From Alloteropsis semialata (lineage: Eukaryota > Streptophyta > Magnoliopsida > Poales > Poaceae), in the NCBI GenBank assembly GCA_004135705.1, contig CM014278.1, forward strand, positions 1 through 64,000: DNA of 64,000 bases, written 5' to 3'. A program made the position numbers and the translations under genes. The notes below the pieces were generated by a model that saw only the letters and a program-made list of their open reading frames with translations, was not told where the DNA came from and searched no databases. Below, piece after piece: positions 34,501-46,421 of this stretch; the first letter of the stretch is position 1, and each line of letters opens with the position of its first letter.

Positions 34501-35055
34501 TCTTGGCAAGCTTACGACATCAATGGGTACACATACTATACCCACGCAAAGGATAGTACTTGTATGAACCAAAACAGCGGGGTTCGAATAGAGGCCATCA
34601 ATGACACGAACCGAAGAATCAATTACTTTGGCATCATTGAAGATATATGGGAACTTGACTATGGAATGGGTATACAAGTGGCCCTGTTCCGATGCCGGTG
34701 GATCAAGCAGCACGAACTTAATGAGATCGGGTTGACGACCGTTGACCTCGAAAATCTAGGCTACCGAGATGACCCCTGGGTTGTTGCTTCAAATGTAGCA
34801 CAAGTTTTTTATTTACCTGATCCGATTTCAAACCTTCCACCAAAGAAGAGGACAAAGCACGTGGTTGTCTCTGGGAAACAGCACATTATCGGAGTTGATG
34901 GCGTGGACGATCCTGATGAGCACAATAAATACGCCGAAATGCATCTATTCACAGACTTTACTAAGAAGATCAATGATGTGGAAAAGAACTTGCCCAAAGA
35001 CATATTGACATGGGAAAGGAAAGGTGTCAAGGGGAAAGTCGTTAGGCATGGCTAG
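31525..35055 (+). pseudogene. CACTA transposase TNP2-like, disrupted
   Basis: The ATG at 31525 gives an N-terminal transposase-associated domain (VICPCHDCKNKIAW, SHLIMRGFVKDYTNWIHHGE), an acidic Gly-rich linker, then the Transposase_21 core (HACPNHCILFRGDTF, CPRCGASRYK, VRFGLSTDGMNPF, TYLCQKRKYLFLT). The frame breaks near 33345. The neighbouring frame continues with YLEYWPDLELPHAI, hits a stop at about 33549 (MV*), and shifts again near 33665. 33601-35055 then carries DUF4218 (MPHLMIHMVHQIEALGPCYL, MWSYERFMSVLSRYVHNRAY) and DUF4216 (YFGIIEDIWELDYG, RCRWIK, DPWVVASNVAQVFYL). Three lesions make this copy non-functional unless some lie in introns, which I consider less likely. Confidence 0.88.
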
Positions 35056-35064
35056 CTTTATGCA

Positions 35065-35215
35065 TGTGAGACTACCCTTTATGTATGTGTGAGACTACAT
35101 TTATGTATGTGAGACTACCTTTATGTATGTGTGAGACTACATTTATGTATGTATGTGAGACTGCCTTTATGTATGTGCGGGACTACCTTTATGTATGTGT
35201 GAGACTACATTTATC
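35065..35215 (+). repeat. Short tandem repeat (tttatgtatgtgtgagactac)
   Basis: About seven imperfect copies of ttatgtatgtgtgagactac (roughly 20 bases) follow the stop of the transposase, possibly within its 3' UTR. Confidence 0.85.
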
Positions 35216-35614
35216 TATCAATTTTAAAATATGAATTTTGAATTTTAAACAAAATACAACTAAAAGCTATCATTTGAAGGATAAAATGGACTTAGATGAA
35301 AAAGTGATGAATATAGGAGTTATAGGGCTCACCAAGATCTACCTTTTTTATATTGGTCATTTTTTGATTTGAGAAAGTATTAAAAAAACATTGTCACCAA
35401 ATTCATATACTCTCACATAGTTTATTAAACTATATGAGAGATAAGCCAATTTGTGAACAATGTTTATCAACACTTTGTCAAATGCAAAAATGACCCAAAT
35501 ATAGATTGTAGACACTACTGAGTTAAACAAACTTGGTATTCAACACTTTCCAATTTAAAATCATTTAGTGTGTCAAAAACTTGGTTTTTTGATTTTTTTA
35601 AAAAAATTGAAAAT

Positions 35615-35700
35615 TCATTAGTAGGGGCGGCTGATTCATGAACCGCCCCTGCTAATGCTTTAGTAGGGGCGGCGCATTCACCAGCCGCCCCTACTAAGTC
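35615..35700. repeat. Internal block of subterminal-type repeats
   Basis: gtaggggcggctgattcatg and its inverse occur twice here, and single agccgcccctac motifs recur at 37451 and 37750. They are the same motif as at the left terminus, 5 kb further in. This may mark an internal terminus or a nested relative. Confidence 0.75.
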
Positions 35701-36240
35701 CCCCAGGTATATATACCTGAGGGCGCTCGGGAGCCCGATTTGGCTAAGATTTGGCTAAGTCCGGGCGCCGCCTCCTCCTCTCCGACGCCGGCAGGCTGCC
35801 CGACTACACCGCCGCCTCCGCCACCGCCACCGACGACAACGCCGCCGTCATCTCGTGCCCTAGCTCCGCCCTGACATCCGTCCGCTCCCCCCAAACCCCT
35901 CCGTGTCGCAGGCCGCCGCGTGCGCACGGCGGCTAGGGTTTCGACCCCGCCGCCACCGCCGAGCCGCCGCCATCTCATGGCCTAGCTCCGCCCTGAGATC
36001 TCTCCGCTGCCTCCCAACGCCCTCCATCACCGGACCTCCTCCTTGTCACCGGCAGCCGCGCGTGCGCCCGGCGGCTAGGGTTTCGGCCCCCTCCGACTCG
36101 AACTCGGCGTCCACGGCTGGGGTCTTGGGCGACCTCGGTGCGCGTGCTCCTGCGTGGACCTCGACCTCGACCTCGACCCTAAGCTTGGCTGCCCCTTGGT
36201 GAAGTGGGATTTGAGGTAAATCTTCCTTCAGCTGTCCTTG
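35701..36240. other. GC-rich segment inside the CACTA
   Basis: Pro/Ala/Arg-rich open frames on both strands include two related stretches ending cggcggctagggtttcg(a/g)ccc (35930 and 36075). This looks like 5' UTR/first-exon sequence of a captured host gene, or the promoter region of the downstream gene. No protein is recognised. Confidence 0.4.
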
Positions 36241-36284
36241 CCTTCCTGCAGTGGGATCTGAGATGTGTTTCCTGTAGTGGATGA

Positions 36285-36770
36285 TAGAAATGCTCACTGT
36301 CTTGTATATATGCTCACTATCTTACTGCAGTGGCCTTACCTAAGCATGAATTAAGTGTATTTGATGACAAGTGATCTTAGTTTTGCAGAAATTTAATATA
36401 TGCTCACTAAAAATGCTCACTGTCCTATATATGATCACTATCTTCTAGTTTTGACACATGCTCACTGTCTATATATGCTGACTGTCTTTACAAAATGCTC
36501 ACTATCTTTCTAAATGCTTACTGTCTTCCTAAATACTCACTGTCTATATATGCTGACTGTCTTTACAAATGCTCACTGTCTTCACAGATGCTCACTGTCT
36601 TCACCGATGCTCACTGTCTTGACACATGCTCACTGTCTATATATGCTGACTGTCTTTACAAAATGCTCACTGTCTTTCTAAATGCTTACTGTCTTTACAA
36701 AATGCTCATTGTCTTTCTAAATGCTTACTGTCTTCCTAAATGCTCACTGTCTATATAGCATGAATTAAGT
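36285..36770 (+). repeat. Array of tgctcactgtctt motifs
   Basis: Roughly twenty copies of (a)tgctcactgtctt, spaced about 20 bases with tacaaa or tatata fillers. Scattered copies continue to 37650, and three more stand at 41655-41701 close to the right break. The spacing and number suggest protein-binding or satellite-like sequence rather than coding DNA. Confidence 0.9.
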
Positions 36771-37064
36771 CTTTTTGATGACAAGTCCTATATACATGCT
36801 CATTTTAGGGCCTATCACTCAATTGTGCCCTGTCCTACTACACTGTCATATATATGCTTAATGTCAAGTATAGGTTCAGTTTTGCTTGTCCTGTTTAAGA
36901 TATGCTCACTGTTTTCGTTTGCTGTCTCTTACTACTACTCTTGTCACAGTGACTGCTATATGCTCACAGTTTTTATATATGCTCACTGACTTTACATATG
37001 CTTTTCTCTTTAGAAAAGCTCAATGTTTTTTGACATGCTCACTATTTTTATTTGTCCTCCTCTC

Positions 37065-37860
37065 CTCTCCTCTCTGTTTGCCGATGATGAAATTGTCTAA
37101 CTCTAGAAATTATCTGGAACATGACCTGATGATCATGATTTTGTTGAGGAACTAGGCATCATTATCAGCCCCCCTACTATCTTTTTCTATATGCTCACTG
37201 TCTTTATGATGCCTTTATGCTCCAAGTTCATGATCAAATGATGAATGACATGTTTCTGAGGCCCCTACCACTACTTATACTATTAGTGCTCGTTTTGTGA
37301 TATATGGCTGTTTTTTTACCAACTCTTGTCTCTATATTTGGGAAGCAGCAACTGCTTTGTCTTTGCCGATGATGAAATTGTCGATTACCATAATTATCTG
37401 GAATGAGCTGATGATCATGATCTTGTGAGCAACCTGGCATCAATACCAGCCGCCCCTACTCTGTTCTTCTATATGTGCTCACTAAGCTTATAAATGCTCA
37501 CTGTGTTTATATATATAATGCCTTTATGCTCCAAGTTGTTGATCAAATGATGAGTGACATGTTTCTGAGGCCCCTACCACTACTGCTCATTTAGTGAGCA
37601 TATGTAAGGACAGTGAGCATTTGTAAAGACAGTGAGCATATATACACTCTCCTCTCCTCTCCTCTCTGGCCGATGATGAAATTGTCCAACTCTAGAAATT
37701 AACTAGAATATGATGAGCTGATGATCAACAACTTGTCCATCATTGGTAGCCGCCCCTACATTATCTACACTACCTTCCATGTTCCGATGCCTTGATGCTC
37801 CAAGTTCATGATCAGATGATGATTGACATGTTTCTGAGGCCTCTACTTTCTACTCTCTAC
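37065..37860 (+). repeat. Three copies of a ~290-bp unit
   Basis: The block gccgatgatgaaattgtc ... atgctccaagtt ... gacatgtttctgaggcccct occurs from about 37080, 37370 and 37670. The units contain agccgcccctac and tgctcact motifs. Confidence 0.85.
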
Positions 37861-38045
37861 TCGTCTCGATTGGAGTGCCAATGGATACTAGCCTCCACTC
37901 CTTTTTTTTGTGCAATTGCTATTTTTTAGACTCATATATATGTGCCTTCAGAAACAAGTACCCTTAGTAACATAAATGCTTAAAGCGAGACCTAGCATAT
38001 CATCTAAAGTACCCTTTGTTTTACAATGTTAGAACGAATCGAAAC

Positions 38046-41000
38046 ATGTCACCGTCAAGAGACACTGCAACTCCAAGCCCTAACCAAGAGAACAACGTTG
38101 AAGAAGGAAGACCACATGGCATGAGTCAGGAAGACATGAACAAAGAGTTAGACAACGATATACATGAGATGCTTACTTAGGATCCGTTAGAGGAGGAAGT
38201 AGAAGAGGGAAGAGAAGCAGAAGATGGAGGAGCAGGAGAAGAGGGGGATGATGACGACAATGATGACGATGACGATGACGATGATGAGGATGAAGACGGG
38301 GGATATGTAAGTCCCGAGGATCCTTTCCCATTTGAACCCAGGCATAGGCCAACACAGGACGAGCTGGACAAGGATTACGACCCAACTCAAGAGGTAGAGA
38401 TAAAGCCTTACTAAGCAATGTTCGCTAACACTTTATCGGTGTTACATTACCTAACACTTTGGTCTCCTGTATATATAGGCCCCTGCGGACACTCCTCGTC
38501 CAAAAAGAAATCGTCGACGTCCGCGACATCTCGACGGACAAGACAGAGCAGAGGCAAACACCACAGAGTTGGACATTGCCGGCTCTGCTCCAGAACCTCA
38601 GGGCACAACCTCGGAGCCAAAGCCACAGAGGAAACGGGGGCCTAGAAAACCAAACCAATATCTTGGGAAGGATATACTCTATGTGATAACAGAGGTCGGG
38701 CCAGAAGGTGACATCATTGAGCCTAAGATGGCGAGAGCAAAATTCCGTAATGCGATGGGCGCCCTTGTAAGAGATGAGTTGAACCCAGCTGTGCCAACAT
38801 GGAAACATGTATCAGATGAAACAAAAAAAGGCCTATGGGACAGGTTAAAGGGAAATTTCCGGTTCCCCGCAAAAGACCTTGACATATGTAGGCATAATGC
38901 CCTTAAGATGATGGGGGAGGCATTCCGACGATGGAGGTCGGAACTCAACACGAAATTTATCGAACAAGGCAGAACTCCCTTCCACGTGTATGGAAAAATA
39001 ACCAGAACCCAATGGGAGGACCTTGTGGCTCAGAAGACCTCCGAAGAAGCAAAGCAACTCAGCGCCCGTAACAGCAACATAGCGAAGATGAACGTACACC
39101 GCCCTCATCTAGGCCCCGGTGGCTACTTTGCCAAGGAAGAAGATTTCCGTAAGAGGGATGAAAAGGCTGCCGCATCCGGGATTAAGGTGAATACATTGAG
39201 GAAAAGGTCAAGGAATTGGATATATGCAAGGAGTACCGATGATTCCGGTGCCTCCCTGAAGTTTGATAACCCGGCTACCGAAGAGGTAGTATCAAAGATC
39301 ATCAAATACTCTGAAGACAAGGAGAAGGACTCATTCATACCTTCCAGAGAGAGGGATGAGCTCAGTCTTGCCTTGGGAACCAAGGAGCACACAGGCCGCA
39401 CCAGGGGGCTAGGGAAAAGAACGACTTGGAAGGTTGGGTTTGAAGAGGATAGGCACATGTACAAGAAACATGGTAGAGACCGAGCGGTCGACCTTGAAAG
39501 TACAGTTAAGGCTATGGTAGCGAAGGTGCTCGAGGAGAAGGGGTTGTCTACGGAGCAGCGGACGGTAGCGGAGCCACCAGGGCAACTAGCACTACTCGGG
39601 AGCCCTTCGGAAGGTCCCAGCAGCCAAGGTTCCACTGCAGGCACAACCCCGGTCGATCGCATAAGAGAACCAACAAGCTGCATCTTGGGGGTTCTCATGG
39701 GAAGGGGGAACTTCATGCTGGAGGTCGCAACGGGTGTGGCACATCCTCCTGGTGGCTCATGGCACAATCAAAGGATCCCGCCAGACTACACTAGGGTCGA
39801 GGTGCATACCGTGAAAGCCCAGTACAAAGAATTCAAGATAGATATCCCAACTCCCGAGGGAGTGGACCTCCTAGGACAAGTAGAGGGGCAGTTCATCCTC
39901 TGGCACAAACGGGACATCGTGTTGATTGGGTATTCACCACCTCCGCCAAGTCAATCGCCACCTGTTGAATGTCTGGATTGAGTTCTTGAAGAAGGAGAGA
40001 TGTCGCCATCCCGAGCCGACGAGGGGTTTGAAATGCCACACTCTTCTCCGCCGCACTCTTCTCCGCCACGTAAGGACCAACCTTCTCTGCCACGCACTTC
40101 TCCGCCACGTACGGAGCAAGTGGCAGATATGGCACAACCTTCTTCGCCTCATGTGCCTCCAGAAGAGCTGCCTCGTAAGGAGCAAGAGCCTCTAGAAGAG
40201 CCGAGACGTAAGGAGCAAGTGCCTACAAGAGAAGACCATCCACAAGAGGATGTTTGGGAGGAGGCAGAGATTAGAAAAAAGCTTCCAATCCGCTTAAGGC
40301 CAGTCTATGTACCGATGAAGGACGTCACATCGATGACTAAGTGGTATGCCCATGACCAGTTCAAGCCTGAGAACCTAGTCAAAGAAGTACCACGACGGGT
40401 TAGTGAAGAGGCCGTCACCAGTAATCACCGACCGACGAAGAAGTATCCAAATGTAGATGCCATCAAATGGACAAAGAACTGTCCAAAACAATATCAAAGA
40501 GGAAAGAACTTCCTACCCAACCGGATCATCCAAAACCTACCACTTGGAATGAGAAAGTTCCATGATTGGTACCTTCATGCTAGGAAAACAGATATAAGTC
40601 TTATATCAGCAGTCTTCCCCGACTTGACATTCGGATTCACCTCTGGGGTTATTGGTGCTACCTTCGACGACATCCAGACAGTGTTTCACCTTGGTGAAAT
40701 GGACACCAATCTAGTTCACATGTGGTGCCTGTAAGTCCTTTGCCCTCTTCATATGCTATAATTGCAATATTTCGATATTGACGTAATTAATCCACCCCGT
40801 GATTTGTAGGATGCAAACGCACATAGCAAAGCAACTTCCAAGTCTGAAAGTTGGCTTTGCAGATCCTCAACTAATAGCACAGGCTACTTTTACGTATCCA
40901 AAGCTATGGAGACTGGACGGCAAAGAGTTAGAAGCTGGGAAGACTAATCAGGAAAAAGAGCAGATCCGGGCGAAGGCAATCAGGGAAGCCTCCACTAAGG

Positions 41001-41589
41001 TTGCGGCGATCATATGTACGATTTTCAGACGTCTCCAACATAACGATACTATATGGCTACCTTACCACTATGAGTAAGTACAAATAAATACATAAACCTT
41101 TGCAGAATACATCTTCTATGCTAATTTATGAGCTTATTGGTTTCCTGTGATTGAATTCATGCAGTAATCATTGGATTGTTATGGCCGTCGATGTCGGGCA
41201 CGGCATGGCGTGGGTTTGTGATTCATTAGACAGGGACCCGGTGACGTACAAAGATTTCGTAGCGATTGTCAAGACGTATGTATATCAAACAATCCTCTTA
41301 TTTAACCTTGTACCCTCCACTTTTGAATACTAACAAGTTTCTTTTGTGAAATCACTTCGAATAGGGCGTATAGGCACTACGTTAACAAATACAATGGGAG
41401 ACATCATCCAGAAAGGAAGTCTGAACTATATGTGAAAACAAAATGTGCGGTAAGTATGACCAGCTAAAATAGTTCATTATAGTTTCCCTACATTGCTTTG
41501 AAATGAATTTCCTAACATTTGTATATGTGAAACAGTGTCCCAAGCAGAAGCCCGGAAGCGTACACTGTGGATATTATGTATGCAGTATG
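38046..41589 (+). pseudogene. CACTA accessory gene: Transposase_24-like region fused to Ulp1-like protease
   Basis: Exon 1 (38046-~38393) encodes MSPSRDTATPSPNQENNVEE and a very acidic stretch, with an in-frame TAG at 38177. After an intron to ~38479 comes a plant Transposase_24-type region (NAMGALVRDELNPAVPTWKH, MGEAFRRWRSELNTKFIEQG). A TGA at 39979 interrupts the frame, which resumes without shift and runs to 40730. Further exons are 40810-41073, 41165-41275, 41365-41449 and 41536-41589. They give an Ulp1/C48 core with His in NHWIVMAVD, Asp in WVCDSL, and Cys in SVHCGYYVC. The gene is cut by the N at 41702. Apart from two stops it reads well, so it may have decayed recently. The role is presumably accessory to transposition; substrate unknown. 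Confidence 0.85.
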
Positions 41590-41701
41590 GTGAGTAACAC
41601 AAAGGCCTACAGGAGACACCCAGGATTGGTAAATATTCACTACGGCTCTTTTCAATTGCTCACTGTCTTTAGATAAATGCTCACTGCCTTTGTATATGCT
41701 C

Positions 41702-41702
41702 N
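41702..41702. other. Single N: probable contig join
   Basis: A lone N separates the CACTA interior (tgctcactgcctttgtatatgctc) from an unrelated CACTA terminus, which suggests an artificial join rather than a true junction. Confidence 0.85.
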
Positions 41703-41798
41703 GGTACCGGGTGAAAAAGAGGCGGTACTGATGACTTTTGTCATTGGTCACGGATGCACGGTACCGGTTCCGGTACCGATGGAGGGTTCGCTGGTAGT
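41703..41798. mobile_element. CACTA terminus (ggtaccg type)
   Basis: Repeated ggtaccg(g) motifs end in gctggtagtg at 41798, i.e. CACTACCAGC inverted. The module sequence tctctttcgtccg follows. The motif type matches 28279-28340, so this is probably the right end of the CACTA piece at 25640-28489. Confidence 0.75.
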
Positions 41799-43664
41799 GT
41801 CTCTTTCGTCCGTTATGGACAAAAATGACATTTACAAATAAAACAACAAAAAAAGATGCATATATAAATGTATAATACATGCTTTAATCAAAATCCTTAT
41901 CAGAGCTTGTCTGCTGGTTTGCCACTTATCGGACTTAGCATACACACGAGAATTGAGGCATGCATGTACATGACACGTGCACACAATAATTGAAGCCATT
42001 TTGATCGGATATGGCAACAGGGATCGATCAAGTAAAAGTAACCAAAGATATCCCATTAGCTCGAAGCAAAAGTGACATCTCCTTTAATTTCTTGTGACAT
42101 CTTATCAGGTCAAGCGGAAAGGCGGTACAATAGATAGAGAAGCGTGACATATCATGAATTCATGACCAGCAATTCAGCACACTAGTACAGCAAAGAGCAT
42201 CACTGCCGGTTCTTAAGGCCCCGTCACCACAGGTTTTGGAGGCGCCGCTAAAAAAAAGTGGCTGTGAAAGCAAACCGGCGGTGAAAGTCACTTTAAAAAC
42301 ATCACATATTAAATAAACACATTAAAAATAGTGTAAAAATATCAAATGATAGTAAAAAAACGAATGGAAGGGGCACCCTAAGGAACTCATACCTCTTCCT
42401 TCACACGTTAGTCTCCTTACCATTGCATCATACCATCACTTGCGATTGAATAGGGATGCTGTCCTTTTATATTAATCTCTTTAAATCTTTATAAATTTCT
42501 GGATGCCACAACTAAAGTGCGCAGGATGTAACTTTATGTGGTTGCCCGTTACATGCTCCTAGCTAAAGAAAAATATCAGAAAAATAAAATAAAAATAAAA
42601 ACTTTGTATGAAAAATTAATCTATAAGTACTAAAAATTTATTTAATCTATAAAAATATCAAATCATTTCAAAAAAATTCAAAGCTCCTCCATGGCAACTT
42701 ATATGTAGCATAACACGTAAAAAATATTTTCATGTAATATAAGTAAAAATAATGTTTTAGGGTGTGAAAGACTTAAGTATTCCTTTGAAAATATGAAAGA
42801 GTGTGTGAGATGTATGTGCTTGTGAACAATGTTTAGTCTAATTTTCTAAAAATGTGTTGAATTTTTTTATGAGAAGGCTCTAAGCCTATAAAAAGACCCC
42901 ATGTCAATTTTTATAATTTTTGGATGCAGTCCTTTATATTACAAACCGACGGTGAAAGTGGTGCTGATTTTCACCACCGGTTTGTGTTACAAACCGACAA
43001 ACCGGCGGTGAAAGTGGTGCTAAAAGTGGAACCGACGGTGAAAATGTTTCACCAGCGGTTCGGCCAAAACCGGTGGTGAAAGTGGTGTTGGGACAGATCA
43101 TTTCTATAGTAGTGGCAAACGGTGCACATAGCGCAGGCAGTGTTTCGTTCATTACCAGAACCTGCCGCACCATGCTACAAGTTCTGCGTCTAAGGGCAAT
43201 TAGATAGGTGGTCTAATACATTGTCAAAAATTATTTTTAATTTGTGTGTATTATTAAAATAAAATATTTATAAATTTCATGGCAATATCAACTCGTACAA
43301 TAATGGTGATTAAATGGTCTCAAAGTTCTAAATTTTTTAGTTCTAATTGTTGGATCACTCGTTGTTGTTTTGACTGGCTTTAAGGCAAGGCTGTTTAAGT
43401 TGCAGGGTGTTCTGTAAGGTTGGATTTATCGGTGGTATAATCTATTAAGAAATCGCTGATATGATAATGACTACCAAAAGGTAATGTCCAATCACTATTA
43501 GTGTTTCTATCAAAATTTTGAATATTATTTTGCAATCGAGTGGCTGATTTTATAGTTGCTCCCAATTGTGTTTCTTGTAGGCTCTCTAAACATTTTTAAG
43601 GGCTCCAATGTTTTTGTAGGCTCTCTTATAGTGGCCAATGACCCACTGCCGGTACACGAAAATA
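41799..43664. repeat. Upstream module, copy c (with mini-CACTA, large CACTA absent)
   Basis: Near-identical to copy b, but it continues past ...cacgaaaata into tccttgtaaaatttttgac at 43665, which is the empty site of the large CACTA. Confidence 0.93.
42180..43114. mobile_element. Mini-CACTA, 935 bp, in module c
   Basis: Same ends, same GCA duplications (42177-42179 and 43115-43117) and same subterminal motifs as 29089-30026, with a few substitutions and indels. It was therefore inserted before b and c separated. Confidence 0.9.
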
Positions 43665-45521
43665 TCCTTGTAAAATTTTTGACTCGTTATATACTTGTTT
43701 TTTAGTAGATTACATAATTTTACCTGGTGCAAACTTATGATGTTCACCATTTGCTGCCCTCTCCACTAATGACACCATGCTCAGTTTTGTTGTGTATGTT
43801 CTAGATAAAATATTTATTTTTATACATGCATGTTGAGTTTGCTTGTAGGCAAATAGTAGCATCGACTCTGGATGATAGTGCTCAGTAGGCCTTTTATAGC
43901 ACTCATTTGTGTACTTCTATTTGTCAATATCTCAGATCCATCATTCAGGTTACCAGGTAATGAGGTAAACAAAAAAGAGTTAAAATCCTGTAGTAATTGG
44001 ATAAATGATAGCTTTAAAATATTGATGGGTCATCCTCTGCATGGTAATATAATTTTAATTATAGTCTTCATGGTGTCAATTGCATCTTTACTTGCAAATC
44101 TTTGCCTTGGGAATAAAGCAGGAACTGATTCTTGGTTCATTTGAATACTGTAGAAATTAGTCTCTTTAGTTGCGAACAATTAGAGAACCTGTTGCAATTG
44201 TGTTCTTGACTAATTGAACATTATGTCACTGCTTGCAGGGTATAGCTCAGACAAGGCGAAGCCTAGGATTTGATTACTGGTTGCAGAGGTCATCCTCCAT
44301 ACATAATCTGATTTACGGTCATTAGAAGTTATGGCATTTTTTGTTCCAAACAGTCCTATTGATCCCGCCTAGCTTCACATAGAGCCAACCAAAACTGGTG
44401 ATTTTTGCAGTGTTCAGTCTCAGGGGTCAGCAATGAAAGTTATAAAGTTGGCTCTGTATCAGTTATGAGTGGGAAACCATTGCTAAATTAGTAACTATAG
44501 CTCAATGCATGATTGTTAATGTTTGACTGGTTTGAAGCCACTGCCAACGGTGGAAGTTACGGTAAAACTGGAGGCATCTGCTGCGCTTTCTTTTCGTCCT
44601 ACAGTTGAAGTGTCTTGTTGCTTTTGAATTCTAAATTTGGGTGTGGTATCATTGTCAGATACTGGAGGGCACATCTCCTCTGAGGCCAATCAGCTGTCGA
44701 GAGCCAAGCCTACATTGACAAGAATGGCCTACATTCGATCCTTTATTTTTCTGTTTCGTTAGATACACATATTATACCAACTTTTCTCCCAAAATTTAAT
44801 TTTCTGCCAATGGATTGAACTAGCAGAATGAACACCTCTTTTTCTTTTGTAGTCCCTGGTGATTCTTAGCAGCTTGATATTCCTTTTCTTTTCATATAGC
44901 TGCTGGTTCATGATGGACATAAATTTATTCAGGTGACAAAAAAAGAAAGAAAGAGGAAAAAAGCAAGCTAAAAGCCTAAAACTTGCCTTTTTAAGAGGAA
45001 CAAAACCGGGCTTGCACAAAACAAAGACTGAATTTCAAATTGAAAACTTGAACTTCGCTGCTACTTCCGCTGTCTCTTTGGTAGAGTGGAAATATCAGCA
45101 ACTATTTTGTTATGACTTTGGACTGACCTGCCTGAACTCTAGAATTTTTCGTAATTCCTGTTTCAAAAATATTTTACAAAAATAAAAACTGATAATTTGT
45201 GTTATTTCCCCTCTATGGATTGATGGAAACCCTACGCAGAGGAGATTTGAAACGCAAAATTTTTGGAAGAACTTTTGTTAGAATCAGCGTATGTGAATTT
45301 GCCTTCTGCTATTTCACACTGCTGTTGTTTTTTGGTTTCTTGTGATTTGTAACGTCGTTTTTTTTTGCCTCGTAGCAACGCATGAGCATGAATCTAGTAA
45401 GTCTAAAAAACTAATCCAAAATCTTTTAACTCTACGAACGGCCGTCAATCTCACGGCCAGCTGAAAACCAGGAACTCCTTCCTCATGAAGGAAAACACCG
45501 GACGATCGACCAGATCCTTTT
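43665..45521. other. Intergenic or UTR-like stretch, no gene recognised
   Basis: The only notable frame (43872-44144, plus, 90 codons) has a hydrophobic start (SRPFIALICVLLFVNI) and a second hydrophobic stretch (HGNIILIIVFMVSIASLLAN), but no similarity I know. The rest is AT-rich with short interrupted frames and could be introns or UTR of a host transcript. Confidence 0.4.
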
Positions 45522-45645
45522 GGGCTTGTTTGGGAACTAGTGTATTGGAGGGGAATGGGAGGTATATTGAAAGGGAAATTAGTTTATTTTTCTCTCAATC
45601 CCTTTCATTTCACTCCAATACACATCTATCCAAACAAACAAGGCC
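45522..45645. mobile_element. Short foldback MITE (gggcttgtttgg ends)
   Basis: The left end gggcttgtttgg and the right end ccaaacaaacaaggcc are inverted repeats around a 124-base element whose arms also pair (gtgtattggag with ctccaatacac). Elements of this kind are common in grass intergenic DNA. I could not fix the target duplication. Confidence 0.7.
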
Positions 45646-45989
45646 TTAATTGACTTCCCATACCGGATGAATTGAATCCCAAAACACACGTCATTGCTCC
45701 GCGTGTGCGACTTACTAGCATGCGCGTACCAGTTACCACTGAGCGATAACTAACAGTCAACACACACGAATTAACATGCAAAGACATGCAATAATAATTC
45801 AGCTAAGCTTTTATTTCTTTTAACTCGAGCTAGCTTTGATTTACCCCTATATGAAGGCTTAAACTAGCACAAGAGGTGTTCCACGTTACATGCCGTCCCG
45901 TGTCCTTCCGATCCTTAGCAATAGCTACGTCTAGATAGCCCCTTCTTGTATGCCCGTACGGGGCTGGTCGGAAGGTAAATTGAGGGCGC

Positions 45990-46326
45990 TCATGGCCTTG
46001 CAGTTGCAGTTGGAGAATGATGCTGGGGACGACCTCCCCACAGGTGGCCGGGCCCGTGGTGATGGCCGTGGCCGGGCCGTACGTGGATTGTATGGCTTGC
46101 AGGCCGCTTATGAGTAGGATCCGCTGCAGCCAGCACCTTCCCTGCACGCAACGCAAGGGTTACGGGTCCAAACAGGTAAAACGATTGCATCAGGTACTAT
46201 AGATATATAGGTACCTGCTGCCTCTGCATCAGGGGCACCGATGACGGCGTGCATGGCGGCGGAGACGACGAGGAAGGCCATCAGGAATGTCATGCAAACA
46301 GCTCGAGCCTGCTGCTCCTTCGCCAT
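45990..46326 (-). CDS. Small secreted-protein gene, copy 2 (model uncertain)
   Basis: The ATG at 46326 starts MAKEQQARAVCMTFLMAFLV, a signal peptide with an Ala-rich cleavage region (GAPDAEAA). Exon 1 is 46326-46215, the intron 46214-46142 (73 bases, GT-AG), and exon 2 starts at 46141. That splice gives an 87-residue protein with a His/Pro/Gly-rich tail (RPGHGHHHGPGHLWGG) and a stop at 45990. Compared with copy 1, exon 1 and the splice sites are well conserved, but copy 1 stops early in this frame. Alternative frames contain TCGEVVPSIILQLQLQGHE or NCNCKAMSALNLPSD. TATA box at 46422-46432. Family unknown; apoplastic or secretory fate is inferred from the signal peptide. Confidence 0.52.
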
Positions 46327-46421
46327 CGATCGATCGATGGTGGATCTCTTCTCCGGATTTCGGTCTTCTCTGCACTGCGGGATGTACAAGTACGAGCTAG
46401 CTAGACTCTGCATGCCGCTAT

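Larger units (their letters stand above)
30577..41701 (+). mobile_element. Large CACTA element with TNP2 and TNP1/Ulp1-type genes (right end missing)
   Basis: It starts CACTACTACAGAATTC at 30577. gggcggct/agccgcccctac subterminal repeats follow, then the TNP2-like transposase (31525-35055), several repeat arrays, and a second gene (38046-41589). The sequence stops at a single N (41702) before the right terminus. Left flank ata and the uninterrupted site in module c (aaaata|tccttg, 43664/43665) define the insertion point. Both genes carry stops or frameshifts. Confidence 0.9.

Noticed and set aside
35751..36297. GC-rich frames within the CACTA as a host gene
   Set aside because: Low-complexity Pro/Ala/Arg sequence without a domain; kept only as an unidentified segment.
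45830..46156. Lipid-transfer protein call for the secreted-protein gene
   Set aside because: A frame with TCGEVVPSI looks like the first helix of such proteins, but the eight-cysteine pattern is absent, so the name was not used.
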